From the NCBI GenBank assembly GCA_022578605.1, contig MU394078.1:186001-250000 (forward strand): 64,000 nucleotides of DNA. Reading direction: 5' to 3'. The notes beneath the pieces were generated by a model, which worked only from the letters and a program-made list of their open reading frames with translations, was not told the origin of the DNA and did not search any database. A program made the translations under genes and the position numbers. Positions 1 to 10,719 of the stretch are shown piece by piece; position 1 is the stretch's first letter; the number at the start of each line of letters is the position of its first letter. Origin of the DNA: Camillea tinctor (lineage: Eukaryota; Ascomycota; Sordariomycetes; Xylariales; Xylariaceae).

Positions 1-929
1 CGGTAGACGACAGAATGTTACTAACCTAGGTTTTTCATGATTCTGTTTTAATAGTAGGCATTGCCTGCCGTAGGTAAATATCAACACTGGCTAGAGTAGA
101 GTGAAGAGAGATGACAGAGCTCAATAATCGGCCAATGATGATGATGCGATGAAAGACTAAGTTAGATGGTTTCAGGATGCTACTACCTACTACTGCTTGT
201 GCTATGTAGAATGAATCATTGTCATAGGGTAGATCCGACCATACTTAGACTTATTTTTAGAAGTCCACTGTAGTACCTAGTGTTAACATTGGACCTCAAC
301 CGCCCATACCCCTGTTGAAATATAGGGCTGAGGATCGGCACCTTCCGCACCGTTAATCTGGGGGATCCTGGGGAAAGTGGGGCTATGTGTTAACGACATG
401 ATGTCAACAATTAGCTTTTGTTTCTTACAACTACTGGGTTGGCGAGGAAGGTGCTACAGCTATTCTCAAGGGTATAAACGAAGTGTTGGCGAAAGGGTCA
501 GTACTAGTAGCTAGCTCTCCATCATCATTACAACCAATTCACTCCTCTCCATCTCAACCCTTTCGCCTCTTTTCGATACAGACTAGCCACCAGGGGAAAC
601 AAATGAACAGAGATGATTTATTATACTAACTTGATGTCTATAGGGATATTTCACTATCACATGTGAACCTCCTCATCTACTTACCTCTTCCCTATCTACG
701 AAATTGTTAACACCTTTTCTCACCTCTTCTACTACAGCGGCTCCACTTACTGATTGTCGAGAGATCTTGTGCGACGCATCTTACCAGATTCAGACGGAAA
801 TAAATCCCCCCGATTGACTTCGAATTCTTTCAAACTCAAAAAAAAAAAAACTCTAATCGCGAGAACACACTGGGTGCAACGAAGAAAGCTTCTTCTCCAC
901 TTACTGATTGTGTGCTGTCCCCCAAAACA
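1..929. other. Spacer at window start, no gene seen
   Basis: No reading frame here is supported by splice signals, domain content or length. It lies upstream of the small gene that starts at 1130 and probably holds its promoter. A pyrimidine-rich tract at about 540-600 is the only visible bias. Confidence 0.5.
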
Positions 930-937
930 TATAAATA
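930..937 (+). promoter_or_regulatory. TATA-box candidate TATAAATA
   Basis: A consensus-like TATAAATA lies 193 bp upstream of the ATG at 1130 and is followed by a long CT-rich leader, an arrangement common at strongly expressed fungal genes. The role is inferred from position and sequence only. Confidence 0.4.
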
Positions 938-1129
938 GAGAGATCTCCCCCCAAATTTTCCCGTTCTTCTCTTCTCTCTCTTCTCCAAGTTTTCAGACTC
1001 AAGAAACGCGTACCACCACCACACACAGACTCACCAGGCTCGGTCCAACTGCTATCACCATTTTCATTCTATTCCAAATAATTACAAATTCTTTACTTCT
1101 TTTTTCTCTCTCTTTCACCAGTCGCTAAC

Positions 1130-1721
1130 ATGTCTGCTCGACGACTTTCCAGCTCCATCCCTACCGCTATCGGCTCGGAGAAGTAGCACCTATCCGACAA
1201 GCCAAAGAAGGGATTCAGGGCTCATAGTGAGTACCATTCACCCCTCTACCCTCCTTTCTGGAGTGTGCTTCTGCGAAGTGCCTCGCCTGGGAATGTGTTA
1301 TTAACTCTCTGACCTTTCTTTCCTCAGTCGAGAAGCTGAGGAAGAAGGTAGGCGTCAAGATCCATAGGGGACTCGCCAAGGTCAAAGAGGTAAGCTGGCC
1401 ACCCCCATCCCTCTACCGCTTTGCTTCTGCCTTTGCCGGGACAGCTATTGACCATCACCACCCACCAGTGGCTCGCCTCCACGTCCAATCCACCCCCATG
1501 CACATGCGGACGACGCCACCCAGATCTCAGCGAGGCTGATATGGCGCGCTACAAGGTGGTGAGAAGAGGGAGGCGGAAAGGCAAGTTGACGTGGTCCTCT
1601 TCTTCGGTTCTCGTATCTTCCCTTCTCTTTGGTTGTATGCTGTTCGCTAACGATTATTTCTGGTCCAGTGTTGGTTAAGAGAGCCAGGTTAGATATCCTA
1701 CCCCCAATCCCCGAACATTAG
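1130..1721 (+). pseudogene. Small basic-protein gene with one in-frame TAG
   Basis: Four exons join in frame: 1130-1226, 1328-1389, 1469-1580 and 1669-1721. Introns 1 and 2 are GT-AG. Intron 3 (1581-1668) is GC-AG, with the typical AG|GCAAGT donor and a GCTAAC branch point. The joined frame has 107 sense or stop positions and is open throughout except for TAG at codon 19 (1184-1186). The product would be rich in Lys and Arg (motifs such as RKKVGVKIHRGLAKVKE and VVRRGRRK), with a CxC motif in exon 3. I do not recognise the family. Preserved splicing and frame on both sides of the TAG argue that this was recently a real gene. It may be a pseudogene, a sequencing error, or a gene using an alternative start or splice form; no internal ATG occurs before exon 3. 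Confidence 0.45.
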
Positions 1722-3923
1722 CCCGATCCCATACCCCCCATCCCCAATCCCCATCTGCTTCCCATCTTCTGCTTTGCCCCGTTGCGATTTGTGTCCCAGG
1801 ATGATATCCCAGAAACGCCCAAAAAAATCCGAACCCAACTTCCCCCATTTTTCTTGATGATGCCCAAGTCTTGTACCCCCATTGCTGTCGCCCCATCTCC
1901 TCTCCTGGCTATTCTCTTATGTGACCGATCCGTCTTCCCTTCTTCCCTTTAGCTCTTCACTCTCGCTCCTTCTGATGATTCCCACTGCACATGTCCCTCG
2001 CTGTATTTGCCTGCTATCACTTCCCTTGCCATTCTCTTCATATTCCCCAGACCCTCTTTCTCCCCCAGGTACCAACTCCTCTCGCTTTCCCGCTTTCTTT
2101 TGTCTGTTTTGCCATCTTCGTGATACCCAGTCCAGTTCCTTGCCATATCATCGTCCCTTTCAGGTCTTTCTCTTTTGATTTCGCTCTCTCATGTATCCCT
2201 TTCACTCTTTTTTTGTTTGCTATTTGCCATTTGCCATGTCTGCCAATTCTATCCCAGCGTTGCTCTCCCGGTCTTTCGCTTCTCCCGGCACTCCAGCCAA
2301 AGCGTGTTTTTTCCCTTGCTTTTTTTCTGCCACTCCCTTCATCCCTTCCATGAACCCGGAAAACCCACCCACAGCGGATTCTCATATCTATTCTATATAT
2401 ATACTATATATGATTGGCTATTTAAGGGTAGTGAAATCGGACTCTGCAACCTCCACGTGGTACTACCTGGGCGCAGCAATGCGGCAGATGCAGAGACGTT
2501 ATGAGAAATTATTGTACTACTAGACAGCTATTAATTATATAGAATTGAAAATTTGCTCTGTTCTATAGATGTCTTGTTTTGCTCGTTTCTTGGTTATGAC
2601 TCTTCATGTGTGCTCGATTGTAGAAGGAAAAAAGATCAGTACTGAAGTAGAGAAGTAAACCAATCAGCTCCACCATGTAAGACATGTCTATGTAGGTATA
2701 AACCTGCGCGGGGGTTCTGACTTATGTTCCAGGATATCATCGGCACGAGGAAATTATGCTAAGTGAGACGGACGAATACATAAACATGAAAGTAGTAAGT
2801 ATCCATCAGGCTATAAAACGGGGTATCCTGTTATGCCGTTGATTCCCTCGTCATCTCCATCGAGGATTGCTGTTTCGAGGAGTAAAAGCTGGGGATTAGC
2901 GGCGGGACGTGCTGCATTATCGGATTTGTCCGGAGAGTTGCGGTCCCCTATAGAATTTCTGGAAGCAACTGGGTCTCCCCCTAAATTGGATATTATAGCC
3001 GACCTGCATAACCTGCACAGCGTACCCAGGTCTTTGCCAAGCAGCTAAGCAACGAATCTCGCATATGAATAGGTTATATGCATACCGCTGGGGTTTGGAC
3101 TTTGCATTTTACTCTTCCCAGGTTCGTCAAGGTCAATAATTAAGTAAGTACATGCCAAAAGCTGGACTTGTCCATCAAGTCGTTGGAAAATGAGAAATAG
3201 AAATAGCTAACGGGTAGAAAAGGTCTAAGAAACCAAGAAACCGGATCCACCCCCGCGATATAGAATACCGGAATACTACCATTAGTAATACGGCAGATAC
3301 CCTAGATCTATCTCCGATCTCGGATTCCGATTAGAAAATCCTCCTTTTCCAATGGACGAACAGTGGATCTTTTACTCTACATTCAGCACCTCCAAGTTTA
3401 CGGGGTATATGCTACGTCAGTACTTACCACCCCTACCTCTCTACCCCTACCTTTACCCCTACCTTTACCCCTACCTACCTACTTTACCCACTCACCCTTT
3501 CATAGCATAGGTATCTGTTGTCTATCTATCTGCGTTGTAGATTCTCATTATCTACCCCTAATTATCACCCAATGTTGGATAAAGATATAAAACATTGTTA
3601 CCCAGTCTTACCATTGCGAGACGGTCCCATCGCGACAGAGACCAAACAAACCAAAACAAACCAAAAGCAAGAAGATCAGAAAGACAGGAATACAGAGAAA
3701 ACAGACAGCCAATCCTAATGTATCATAAAGTATACTTGATTATCTCGTCATCTCTATAAATATTTTATACCTTATCACTATCTTGTCCTCTTTCGAGAAG
3801 TTGAAGTTATCGATATTGTCTCAAACGTAAGACATCACGAAATCGGTATCCGGATTTTAAAGTCATCCTTACGCGGTCTGCCACAAACCTTCATACTATA
3901 TCCCACGGGAGCGGAGAGTTGAC
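1722..3923. other. Spacer of 2.2 kb, no supported gene
   Basis: Pyrimidine-rich sequence fills about 1880-2350 and is probably 3' flank of the preceding gene. Several 60-120 codon frames exist there but look like low-complexity accidents. A CCCCTACCTTTA-type tandem tract lies at 3429-3490. Confidence 0.5.
3429..3490. repeat. Short tandem tract, unit about CCCCTACCTTTA
   Basis: About three 12-bp units and degenerate flanks (CTACCTACCTACTTTACCC) form a C/T-rich strand. It is not the fungal telomere repeat TTAGGG/CCCTAA. Confidence 0.6.
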
Positions 3924-4906
3924 ATGCCGTCCCCCAAGCTCGAGTATCAACAAGACCAGGAACAGTCGCAGGATCGAGCACGGAACACAAAGAACTTGGG
4001 GTTGCGGCTAGGGGCCGATGTGACGAGCGCCGCCTGTGCTGCATCTATGGTTGCGCCTATTGTATCCATCATTGACCGGTAGGTGACATGACACGACAGA
4101 CGAATACGTCATGTCATGTTCCCATGGCAAATCATCCACGTGCTAATCTGGTGGTGTCCATGGCATGGCGTGGCATGGCATAACGGAACAGGTCGATCAT
4201 GGAGAACGCATCAGGCCGTACAACCCTCGCTAGCAGTCTCAAGTCCTCCTTTCGCACCCTCCTTGTCCGCCCCCACGCTCTGCTCTTCTCCAAGCCCGTC
4301 GCCCTCATATTCATGGTGTACGGAGGCACATACCTCACGGCGAACACGCTGGACACGGCGACGTCCACCGCGCTCGGACGGCCCGCCACCCACGTCACGT
4401 CGGGGACCACCAAGTTCGCCGCGTCCTCGGCCGCCAACGTCGGCCTGTGCGTGTACAAGGACCAGATATACGTGCGGCTGTTCGGGCCCGGGGGCGCCCC
4501 GCGCCCGGTGCCGCTGCCGAGCTACGCCCTCTTCACCCTGCGCGACTGCTTCACCATCTTCTGCTCCTTCAACGTGCCGCCCTTGCTGGGGCCGTGGCTG
4601 TCGGAGCGCATGGGCCGCGAGGTGCGCCGCCGCGTCGACGGCGCCACCGTCGCCCAGTTCGCCGCCCCCGCCGCCGTCCAGCTGCTGTCCACCCCCGTCC
4701 ACCTCCTCGGCCTCGACCTGTACAACCGCCCCCTGTCGCCGGGAGCGGGCCGCTTCCCCCCCTCGTGGCGCGACCGCTGGGCGCTGGTCCGCAAGAACTG
4801 GCTGGTCAGCTCCGCCGCCCGCATCTGCCGCATCGTGCCCGCGTTTGGCGTCGGCGGCACGGTGAACACGAAGGTCCGCCGGAACCTCATGGAAAGGCTC
4901 GTCTAA
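3924..4906 (+). CDS. Conserved fungal protein, predicted mitochondrial membrane protein
   Basis: There are two exons, 3924-4078 and 4192-4906. The intron at 4079-4191 has a GTAGGT donor and CAG acceptor and joins the frame exactly (codon CG|G). The product is 289 residues. The N-terminal segment reads LGLRLGADVTSAACAASMVA and precedes a hydrophobic stretch. Residues about 80-105 (FSKPVALIFMVYGGTYLTAN) look membrane-embedded. Further hydrophobic stretches and helix-breaking Pro/Gly pairs (FNVPPLLGPWL, APAAVQLLSTPVHLLGLDLY) give an architecture reminiscent of mitochondrial carrier-like proteins. No canonical PxDxxR carrier signature was seen, so that likeness is only an impression. Codon use in exon 2 is strongly GC-biased, consistent with a conserved and well-expressed gene. 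I do not have a reliable name. The start could lie further upstream, but the ATG at 3924 gives a normal short N terminus. Confidence 0.8.
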
Positions 4907-5833
4907 CCTGATGATGGGCCTTCCTAGTTAGGAGGTAGGTATATAGTAGGTAGGCATTATAAAACATAGGTATCCATTAGAGAGAGAGAGAGAAAAAGAA
5001 AAGAAGAACTACTAGCACAGAGAGAGGGAGAGAGAGAGGCAAGGTCCGAGGCTGGTTGCTAGAGTAGTTCGGTTTGGGGGTCGTGCACCTAGATAGAGAG
5101 AAGTTGAGGAAAGGACCGGGTATTATATGAAAAAGAGAAGAAGAAGAATATACTAAATACATATAAGCAAAAAAGTGCACGCGGTACGGTTGACGGCGTT
5201 TAGATGGAAAGGGACGGGGTTTTTTTTTTTTTTAGTTAGGGGAAGGGAGAATGGAAGGCAGATATATACTTATATTTTGGTACTCCTTTTTGTTGGTTTC
5301 GGTAATGGATGGTCAAAAGATGGATAAGATAGACGGACGGGTTTGATAGACAGCCGGACATACAAGGACTATCTCAAGAAGAGAAGTACTCTTTACTTAT
5401 ATACCATGCTGCCGGGAAAACGAAAGGCTCTTTTAGATTTTGATAGATTGATCTCAGGACGGGGTTTTTTTTGGATTTGGATTTGGAATTTAGGAACCTG
5501 GGAATACGTTAAGGGCAAGTTTTTCTCCCCTTTTCTTTTTAAATTCATATACCTACCAGGGAAGATATACGAGTTTCCATATTTCTTTATGACGGGTTTA
5601 TAGTCCATGATAGGGCAGGGATGGTAGGGATAGTTAACACTGAGGATAAAAATTACATAACAGCAACAACCTCGTCGAGAAGCCACAAACCAAATGAGTG
5701 AAAACATTTTACCTTATCATTTATTTATTTTATTTTCTTATTCCATATGTGTGATACGCAATCCTATCTAGTCTACATTTCGAACTCTTTCATACGATCC
5801 ATTCATTCATTCATCCATCCACCATCTACTCTC
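4907..5833. other. Convergent 3' spacer with AG-rich and homopolymer tracts
   Basis: This lies between two genes that converge on it. It contains the purine tract listed separately and a T run near 5220-5233. Open frames of 60-100 codons here show no domain content. Presumably it holds both 3' UTRs. Confidence 0.5.
4979..5038. repeat. (AG)n purine-rich microsatellite
   Basis: Two AG-repeat blocks are separated by an A-rich linker. They fall about 70 bp after the stop of the upstream gene, probably in its 3' UTR. Confidence 0.7.
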
Positions 5834-7935
5834 TCAGAGCAAGCCAGAACCCTTCAGAGCCTCGATAATCCTATCCGCTTCGGTGACTTGGCGGGGCGGT
5901 CGGCGGCGGTACTCCCCCGTGTCTATGTAGTTCTCCCAGAACTTGAGGCCCTCGAGGCCTTCCTCGCGGCAGAGCACGCCCCTCTCCTCGGCCATCTCGA
6001 GCTCCTCCTCCGCGACACCGATGCTCCATCCGAACCTCTCGGCCACGTCCTGGGCGGTGACGCCACGACCGAATTCTTGCCAGTCCCAGGGGACGTCCCG
6101 GTCGGGGGGGATGTCGTGGAGGTCGCGGAGCCAGGCCAAGAGCGCCTTGATGGTGGTCTCGTCGGTGCGATCGCGGCTCTGGACGACCAGCACGCCGCTC
6201 TTGAACTTGCGTAGTCGCACCGGCAACTTCAGCTTTTCCCACAGGCGTGCGGCCTTCTCAAAGTCATTCGGGCTGACGAGCTCGACACCGCCACGGGCGC
6301 GGTTGAACATAGCCCAGAGATCCACCAAGCTTATAATACCACCCGCCTTCCTGAGCACACCGCGGGCATCGTCTGTCAAGAACTCGGCCAGGTTCCTCGA
6401 TAACTCTGACAGATATAATGACTCTGAGCCCGAGCTACCGCCGCCGCCTACGATATCCTTGGTCGTGACCAGACCCAGCTGACTTGCCGACTCGGCGAGC
6501 AGCGCATTGGCTTCGGATGTTACGCTGTCAGAGCCACCATTAACTTGCCGAGAAAACGACTCAGCAAGCGCTATAACCTCTTTCGCAGAGGCCATCAGCG
6601 CTTCGAGGTCTTCGAACGAGCTGCCGATTACCAGCTCATTGTTCTTGCGCCGATCCAATCCCATCTGTTCTAGCCCAGCTATACCTGCCGTCTTCTTGCG
6701 CACAGATCCCGACCCCAACCGCGACGGGGAGTCGGATCGAACATCATCGCCAACCCTGCCGCTCTTAGGAACAGGGGGCGCTTCCTGTAATAGCCATTTC
6801 CGCTGCGTCATGGAGCCCTTTAGCCGCTCGTAGAAGATCTTCTCGCCTCCATTCCGGTTCCTGAACGATATCTTGACACTATCGGGATTCTCCAGTCCAG
6901 CCATGTTGCCAAAGTTGAGCGTTGGTCCTGGCGAGTCGACCCGCGGTGGCTCCGAGACTACGGGAATAGGTACATCTTGCGATATCAGGGGTGCGCCACA
7001 TATCTCGCAGGACAGGAGAGAAGGGTGGTTCAAAAAGGTACATCTTGGACATTGAAAGCCATCGGCATCAGCCGAAGGATGTCCGGTCGTCTCTGACAGG
7101 ATGCCTGTTTGTCCATTCTTGTAGCTACCCGATCCGTTGGGATCAACACCTGAGGGGGAAGTCCCGATCCCTGCAGAGAGGGATGATACTCCCGACGAGG
7201 CCACTTGCCTACTCGTGACATTGGATATAGCGGCCTTGAGAATGTGGGTCAACGCTGGCTTGATGCCACAAGCTAGGCAGGGCGGGAGCGGTGTGTGTGC
7301 GTTGGCGATAGTCGGATCGAAATTCGACGGGACTGGGTTCGGAAAGCTGCAGATGGTACAGACCCAGGTTGCGGCGGCGCTTGGCTGTGACGAGGCCACA
7401 GACGGGGAGCGGTATGCCGAGTCAGAGGCAGGCGAAGGTGACGCACCGCCATTTCGTGAGGGGCTCGCGGATGCTGCCGCCGCTCTCGTCTGAAGAGACC
7501 CGCGTTTGGCAGGTTTGGGGACGAGGGTAACCTTCGGTGACGATTTCAGGAAGCCAGCCTAGAGAGAAAGGCTCTTAGCACAGAAGAACAGAAGATAGCC
7601 AGGTAGTAAGTAGCACGCACGTAAAAGTCGTATCTCTCAACGTCTCTCAGGTCTAGAGCAACCGAGTGCTTCCTGGGTTCCTGCTTGTCCACGTAACATA
7701 TCCGGTGGGATGTCAAGTAGACCTGGCCATTCTGCTGGTTCGGGAGTTTATACTTTCTGCAAGAAGAATATCGTTAAGTTAATATATTGCCCAATTTAAA
7801 ATCCGTCTACGAGGTCATATACACCGGGACTCACCCCTCATAAAGCCCTACGTTGTCCTGGACAAAGAGCAGCACTTCGTCTGGAAGATACGATGGCCTG
7901 AGGGCAGTAGTGAGGTCGATTTGTTTTAGAAACAT
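5834..7935 (-). CDS. VPS36: ESCRT-II subunit Vps36 (GLUE, NZF fingers, EAP30)
   Basis: There are three exons on the minus strand: 7935-7835, 7756-7621 and 7558-5834. Both introns have clean GT-AG ends (donors GTGAGT and GTGCGT) and keep the frame, giving 653 residues. The N terminus (MFLKQIDLTTALRPSYLPDE) is the start of the GLUE phosphoinositide/ubiquitin-binding domain, which here is split by two Npl4-type zinc fingers. The ligand Cys residues are at about 146/149/173/176 (WVCTIC...CLAC) and about 249/252/263/266 (CPRC...CEIC). The second GLUE half follows, with SVKISFRNRNGGEKIFYERL, and the EAP30 winged-helix region fills roughly residues 370-653. In yeast Vps36 joins Vps22 and Vps25 in ESCRT-II on endosomes and sorts ubiquitinated membrane cargo into multivesicular bodies. 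Insertion of NZF fingers into GLUE is known for fungal Vps36. It is divergent from the gene starting at 9029. Confidence 0.93.
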
Positions 7936-8477
7936 TCGTCATGTCGGTCAACTCAACCAAGGGGGATTTAAACCCGTGAAAGTGTGTAAGGTAGAACTAG
8001 AATTGAATTCTAGCTACAATGTATATCTAGAGGGGGGAAAGGGGGGTGGGAGAAAAGGAGAGGGAAAATGAGAGAGTTTGGGAAGTTATTTTGGAGGTTT
8101 CGTTTCCTATCTGCGACTCATTTGACAACGACGTAGCTTGTGTAGGTACTCTCCGTATATACTTACTACTACCTAAATACCTTAAGTTTTAGAGGGGGAA
8201 AGAGGGGGGTTACAGGGGGGGGTATTATCTTGGAGATAAGCTTATAATCGATTACTAGTGTAGTATGGTTTACTTTAGTAGTGCATAACCCACTAAATTG
8301 AAGTGCCTAAGGTAGTGTGAGTACCTATATCCTGGTGTTACCTACCCCCTCTAGACCTGCTGTGGGCAGTACTACATAAGTATGTAACATAGTACTTAAG
8401 TAAGTACCTATGCAGGACAGGAAGAGTTGACGGGACCGATGGCAACGGAATTATTATGTTCCCGATTCCTTGCTCAG

Positions 8478-8490
8478 CCAATCAACCAAT
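8478..8490 (+). promoter_or_regulatory. Tandem CCAAT boxes
   Basis: Two CCAAT pentamers begin 8 bp apart (8478 and 8486). CCAAT is the binding core of the fungal HAP/CBC complex. The assignment is by sequence only. They lie about 540 bp upstream of the THP3-like start and 540 bp from the VPS36 start. Confidence 0.35.
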
Positions 8491-8698
8491 AAAAAGGCTT
8501 AAATCATAAAGGTGGATCTCATGCATCGAGACTTCCGGACTTCACCAAGGTTATTAAGGTTCCTCGCGTGACGTGCACGCGTACCTAATCAAGACCCATA
8601 TAATGCCAACTGGCAAATCACTGCAGCCACCCATTAACTCGGAAAACTACCTCTAAGTACCTCGTTTTTTTTTTCTCTCTCGAACTCCACTTTCACTT

Positions 8699-8733
8699 TC
8701 CCACACCCACCACACACACACACACCCACACCC
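8699..8733. repeat. (CA)n microsatellite with CCCACA flanks
   Basis: A dinucleotide CA tract is bracketed by CCCACACC units within the likely leader or promoter of the downstream gene. Confidence 0.7.
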
Positions 8734-9028
8734 ATTCTTCTCCTTCTTTTTACATTTCTAGCGAGAAGCACATTCACCGGTCCTTTGTTCCTTTTCCACC
8801 ACCCATTCCATCCCTTCCATCCTCTCTCTACCATCTCCATCATCTTCCCACTGCACTCACCAACAACCCCGTGATCTTTCATCATCGGCGTCACTTGCAT
8901 TCAATTCTGGTGATCTCATTTTGATGATTTGTTAATAATAACCAACGTTTGAATCTCTTTTACTAACCTTTTCTATCCTGAACTACCTCTTTTCTGTCCA
9001 TCGCTGCCTGACGTGAGAAAGAAAGAAA

Positions 9029-10719
9029 ATGTCATCTCCCTGGGCCGTACAGCCTGGCATCCAGCCAGCAGCACCTTATACCTATCCCCAAACACTGAGT
9101 ATGTATTCCTATTCTCCCTTATCATCGCTTATATCCCTTGCAGCTAACTCCCGTCACCTCAGGTACCGCCTACACCCCCATCACGATCCGTCAAGGCTTC
9201 GGCCAAGCCTACCAACCTCAATCACAGTATCCCTATTCAGCACCTGCTAATCCGCCCCCGCCCTCGGCTCCTGCTATGGCCCCACCAGCCGAGCAACAGC
9301 AGAAGTTCGACTGGCCCGACTCGGTCCGTAACTATGTACAACGGACCTTTCAGAAGTCCAATCTCGACACAAGTATATCCCGCCAGGAGATGGAAGCCAA
9401 ACTAAAGGAGACTATTAGATCCTCCCAGGAAGCCGGAACTATGTACACCCTCAACTGGGACGAGATGCCTCTACCGCAGCAGATGATCAGAGAAGAGCGC
9501 CAGCGGGCTCTGATGGTGTCCATGGCCTCGTTGAAAACATCCGGACCGGAACCCCCCGTTATCGCGCTTTCCAGCTCGAAGAAGAGAAAATCTTCCGATT
9601 TCAGCGAGCCTGAGCCGACTAATGGTTCAACAGTACCATGGCGTAGTAATTCCAAGGCCGCATCCCTGGGTGACCGAATCTCCAAGCCGGCAAACTCCCC
9701 CATGGACGCCCCTCTGCCGGCCAAAAGTAAGTTTCAGAAGCACACCGAGAAGCGCCAGCGCCGTGGTGATGGCTATCGGTCGTCCTATCGATCCCCAAGC
9801 CCACAGCCGGCCTCGGGTCCTATCGTCGGTTGTAATCAGGAGCTCGAGAAGAACTACTTGCGTTTAACTGCTCCCCCTAAACCGGAGGCCGTCCGGCCTG
9901 AGCCGGTTCTCCATCGGACCTTGGACTTGCTAAAGAAGAAGTGGCGAAAAGATGGAAACTATGTTTACATTTGCGATCAGTTCAAGTCACTTCGCCAGGA
10001 CCTGACAGTCCAGCACATTAGAAATGAATTTACCGTTTCGGTATATGAGATCCACGCCCGTATCGCACTGGAGAAGGGGGATCTTGGTGAGTATAACCAG
10101 TGCCAGACGCAGCTCCGTGCTCTCTATAAGGCCGGTATTAAGGGCAACTCGACTGAGTTCAAGGCCTATCGTATCTTGTATTTCATTCACACCGCAAACC
10201 GAACCGCGTTGAATGACGCCATTGCAGATCTAACCCCAGCAGAGAAGGAAGAGCTACCGATTAAGCATGCCCTGAACGTCCGGTCCGCGTTGGCTTTGGA
10301 GAACTACCACAAATTCTTCCAATATTACCTTGATGTCCCCAACATGGGAGCATATCTCATGGATATGTTTGTCAAGCGTGAACGACTTGCCGCCCTTGCG
10401 AAAATGTGTAAAGCGTGAGTATCCTTATCTTTAATCTTGCCTTTCTCTACCCCCTATTTTTTATTTAACTAGAACGAATAGCATGCTAACTTATTTTTTT
10501 TTTGGCAGTTTTAAACCAGAGTTGAGATTGCGTTACATCACTGAAGAACTGGCCTTCGAGTCTGATGCTGAAGCCGCACAGTTCATCATCGACTATGACC
10601 AAGACCTGCTTCAGGAACGTGAGGACCACATCGTCTTCCTGACCGGGAAAGCAGGACGCCGCTTCGAAGACGCCAAGTCCGAGGCTTTTAGAAGGGTTGA
10701 TCTCAAAGGCCAGATCTAA
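9029..10719 (+). CDS. SAC3/GANP-domain protein, THP3/LENG8-like
   Basis: There are three exons: 9029-9098, 9163-10414 and 10509-10719. Intron 1 (9099-9162) has a GTATGT donor and a GCTAAC branch point 14 nt before its AG. Intron 2 (10415-10508) has GTGAGT and a CTAAC branch point. The product is 510 residues. Residues 1-100 are Pro/Gln/Tyr-rich and probably disordered. Basic motifs (KKRKS, EKRQRR) suggest nuclear location. From about residue 275 the SAC3/GANP region is recognisable by KKKWRKDGNYVYICDQFKSL, then DLTVQHIRNEFTVSVYEIHA. This pattern is that of human LENG8 and yeast Thp3, which works with Csn12 in transcription elongation and mRNA maturation. Family membership is firm. Exact orthology to Thp3 rather than another SAC3-like paralogue is inference. 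Confidence 0.9.

Larger units (their letters stand above)
7936..9028. other. Divergent promoter region VPS36 / THP3-like
   Basis: This stretch of about 1.1 kb separates two divergent start codons and should contain both promoters. It shows G-rich runs near 8030-8050 and 8195-8222, a CCAAT pair at 8478-8490, a CA tract at 8699-8733 and a pyrimidine-rich leader before 9029. No coding sequence is supported. Confidence 0.5.

Noticed and set aside
754..1128. 124-codon frame upstream of the first gene
   Set aside because: Low-complexity, overlaps the TATA candidate and leader, and ends just before a better-supported start codon.
3595..3720. ATACAGAGAA motif recalling U6 snRNA
   Set aside because: Surrounding sequence lacks the rest of the U6 conserved core and stem-loops.
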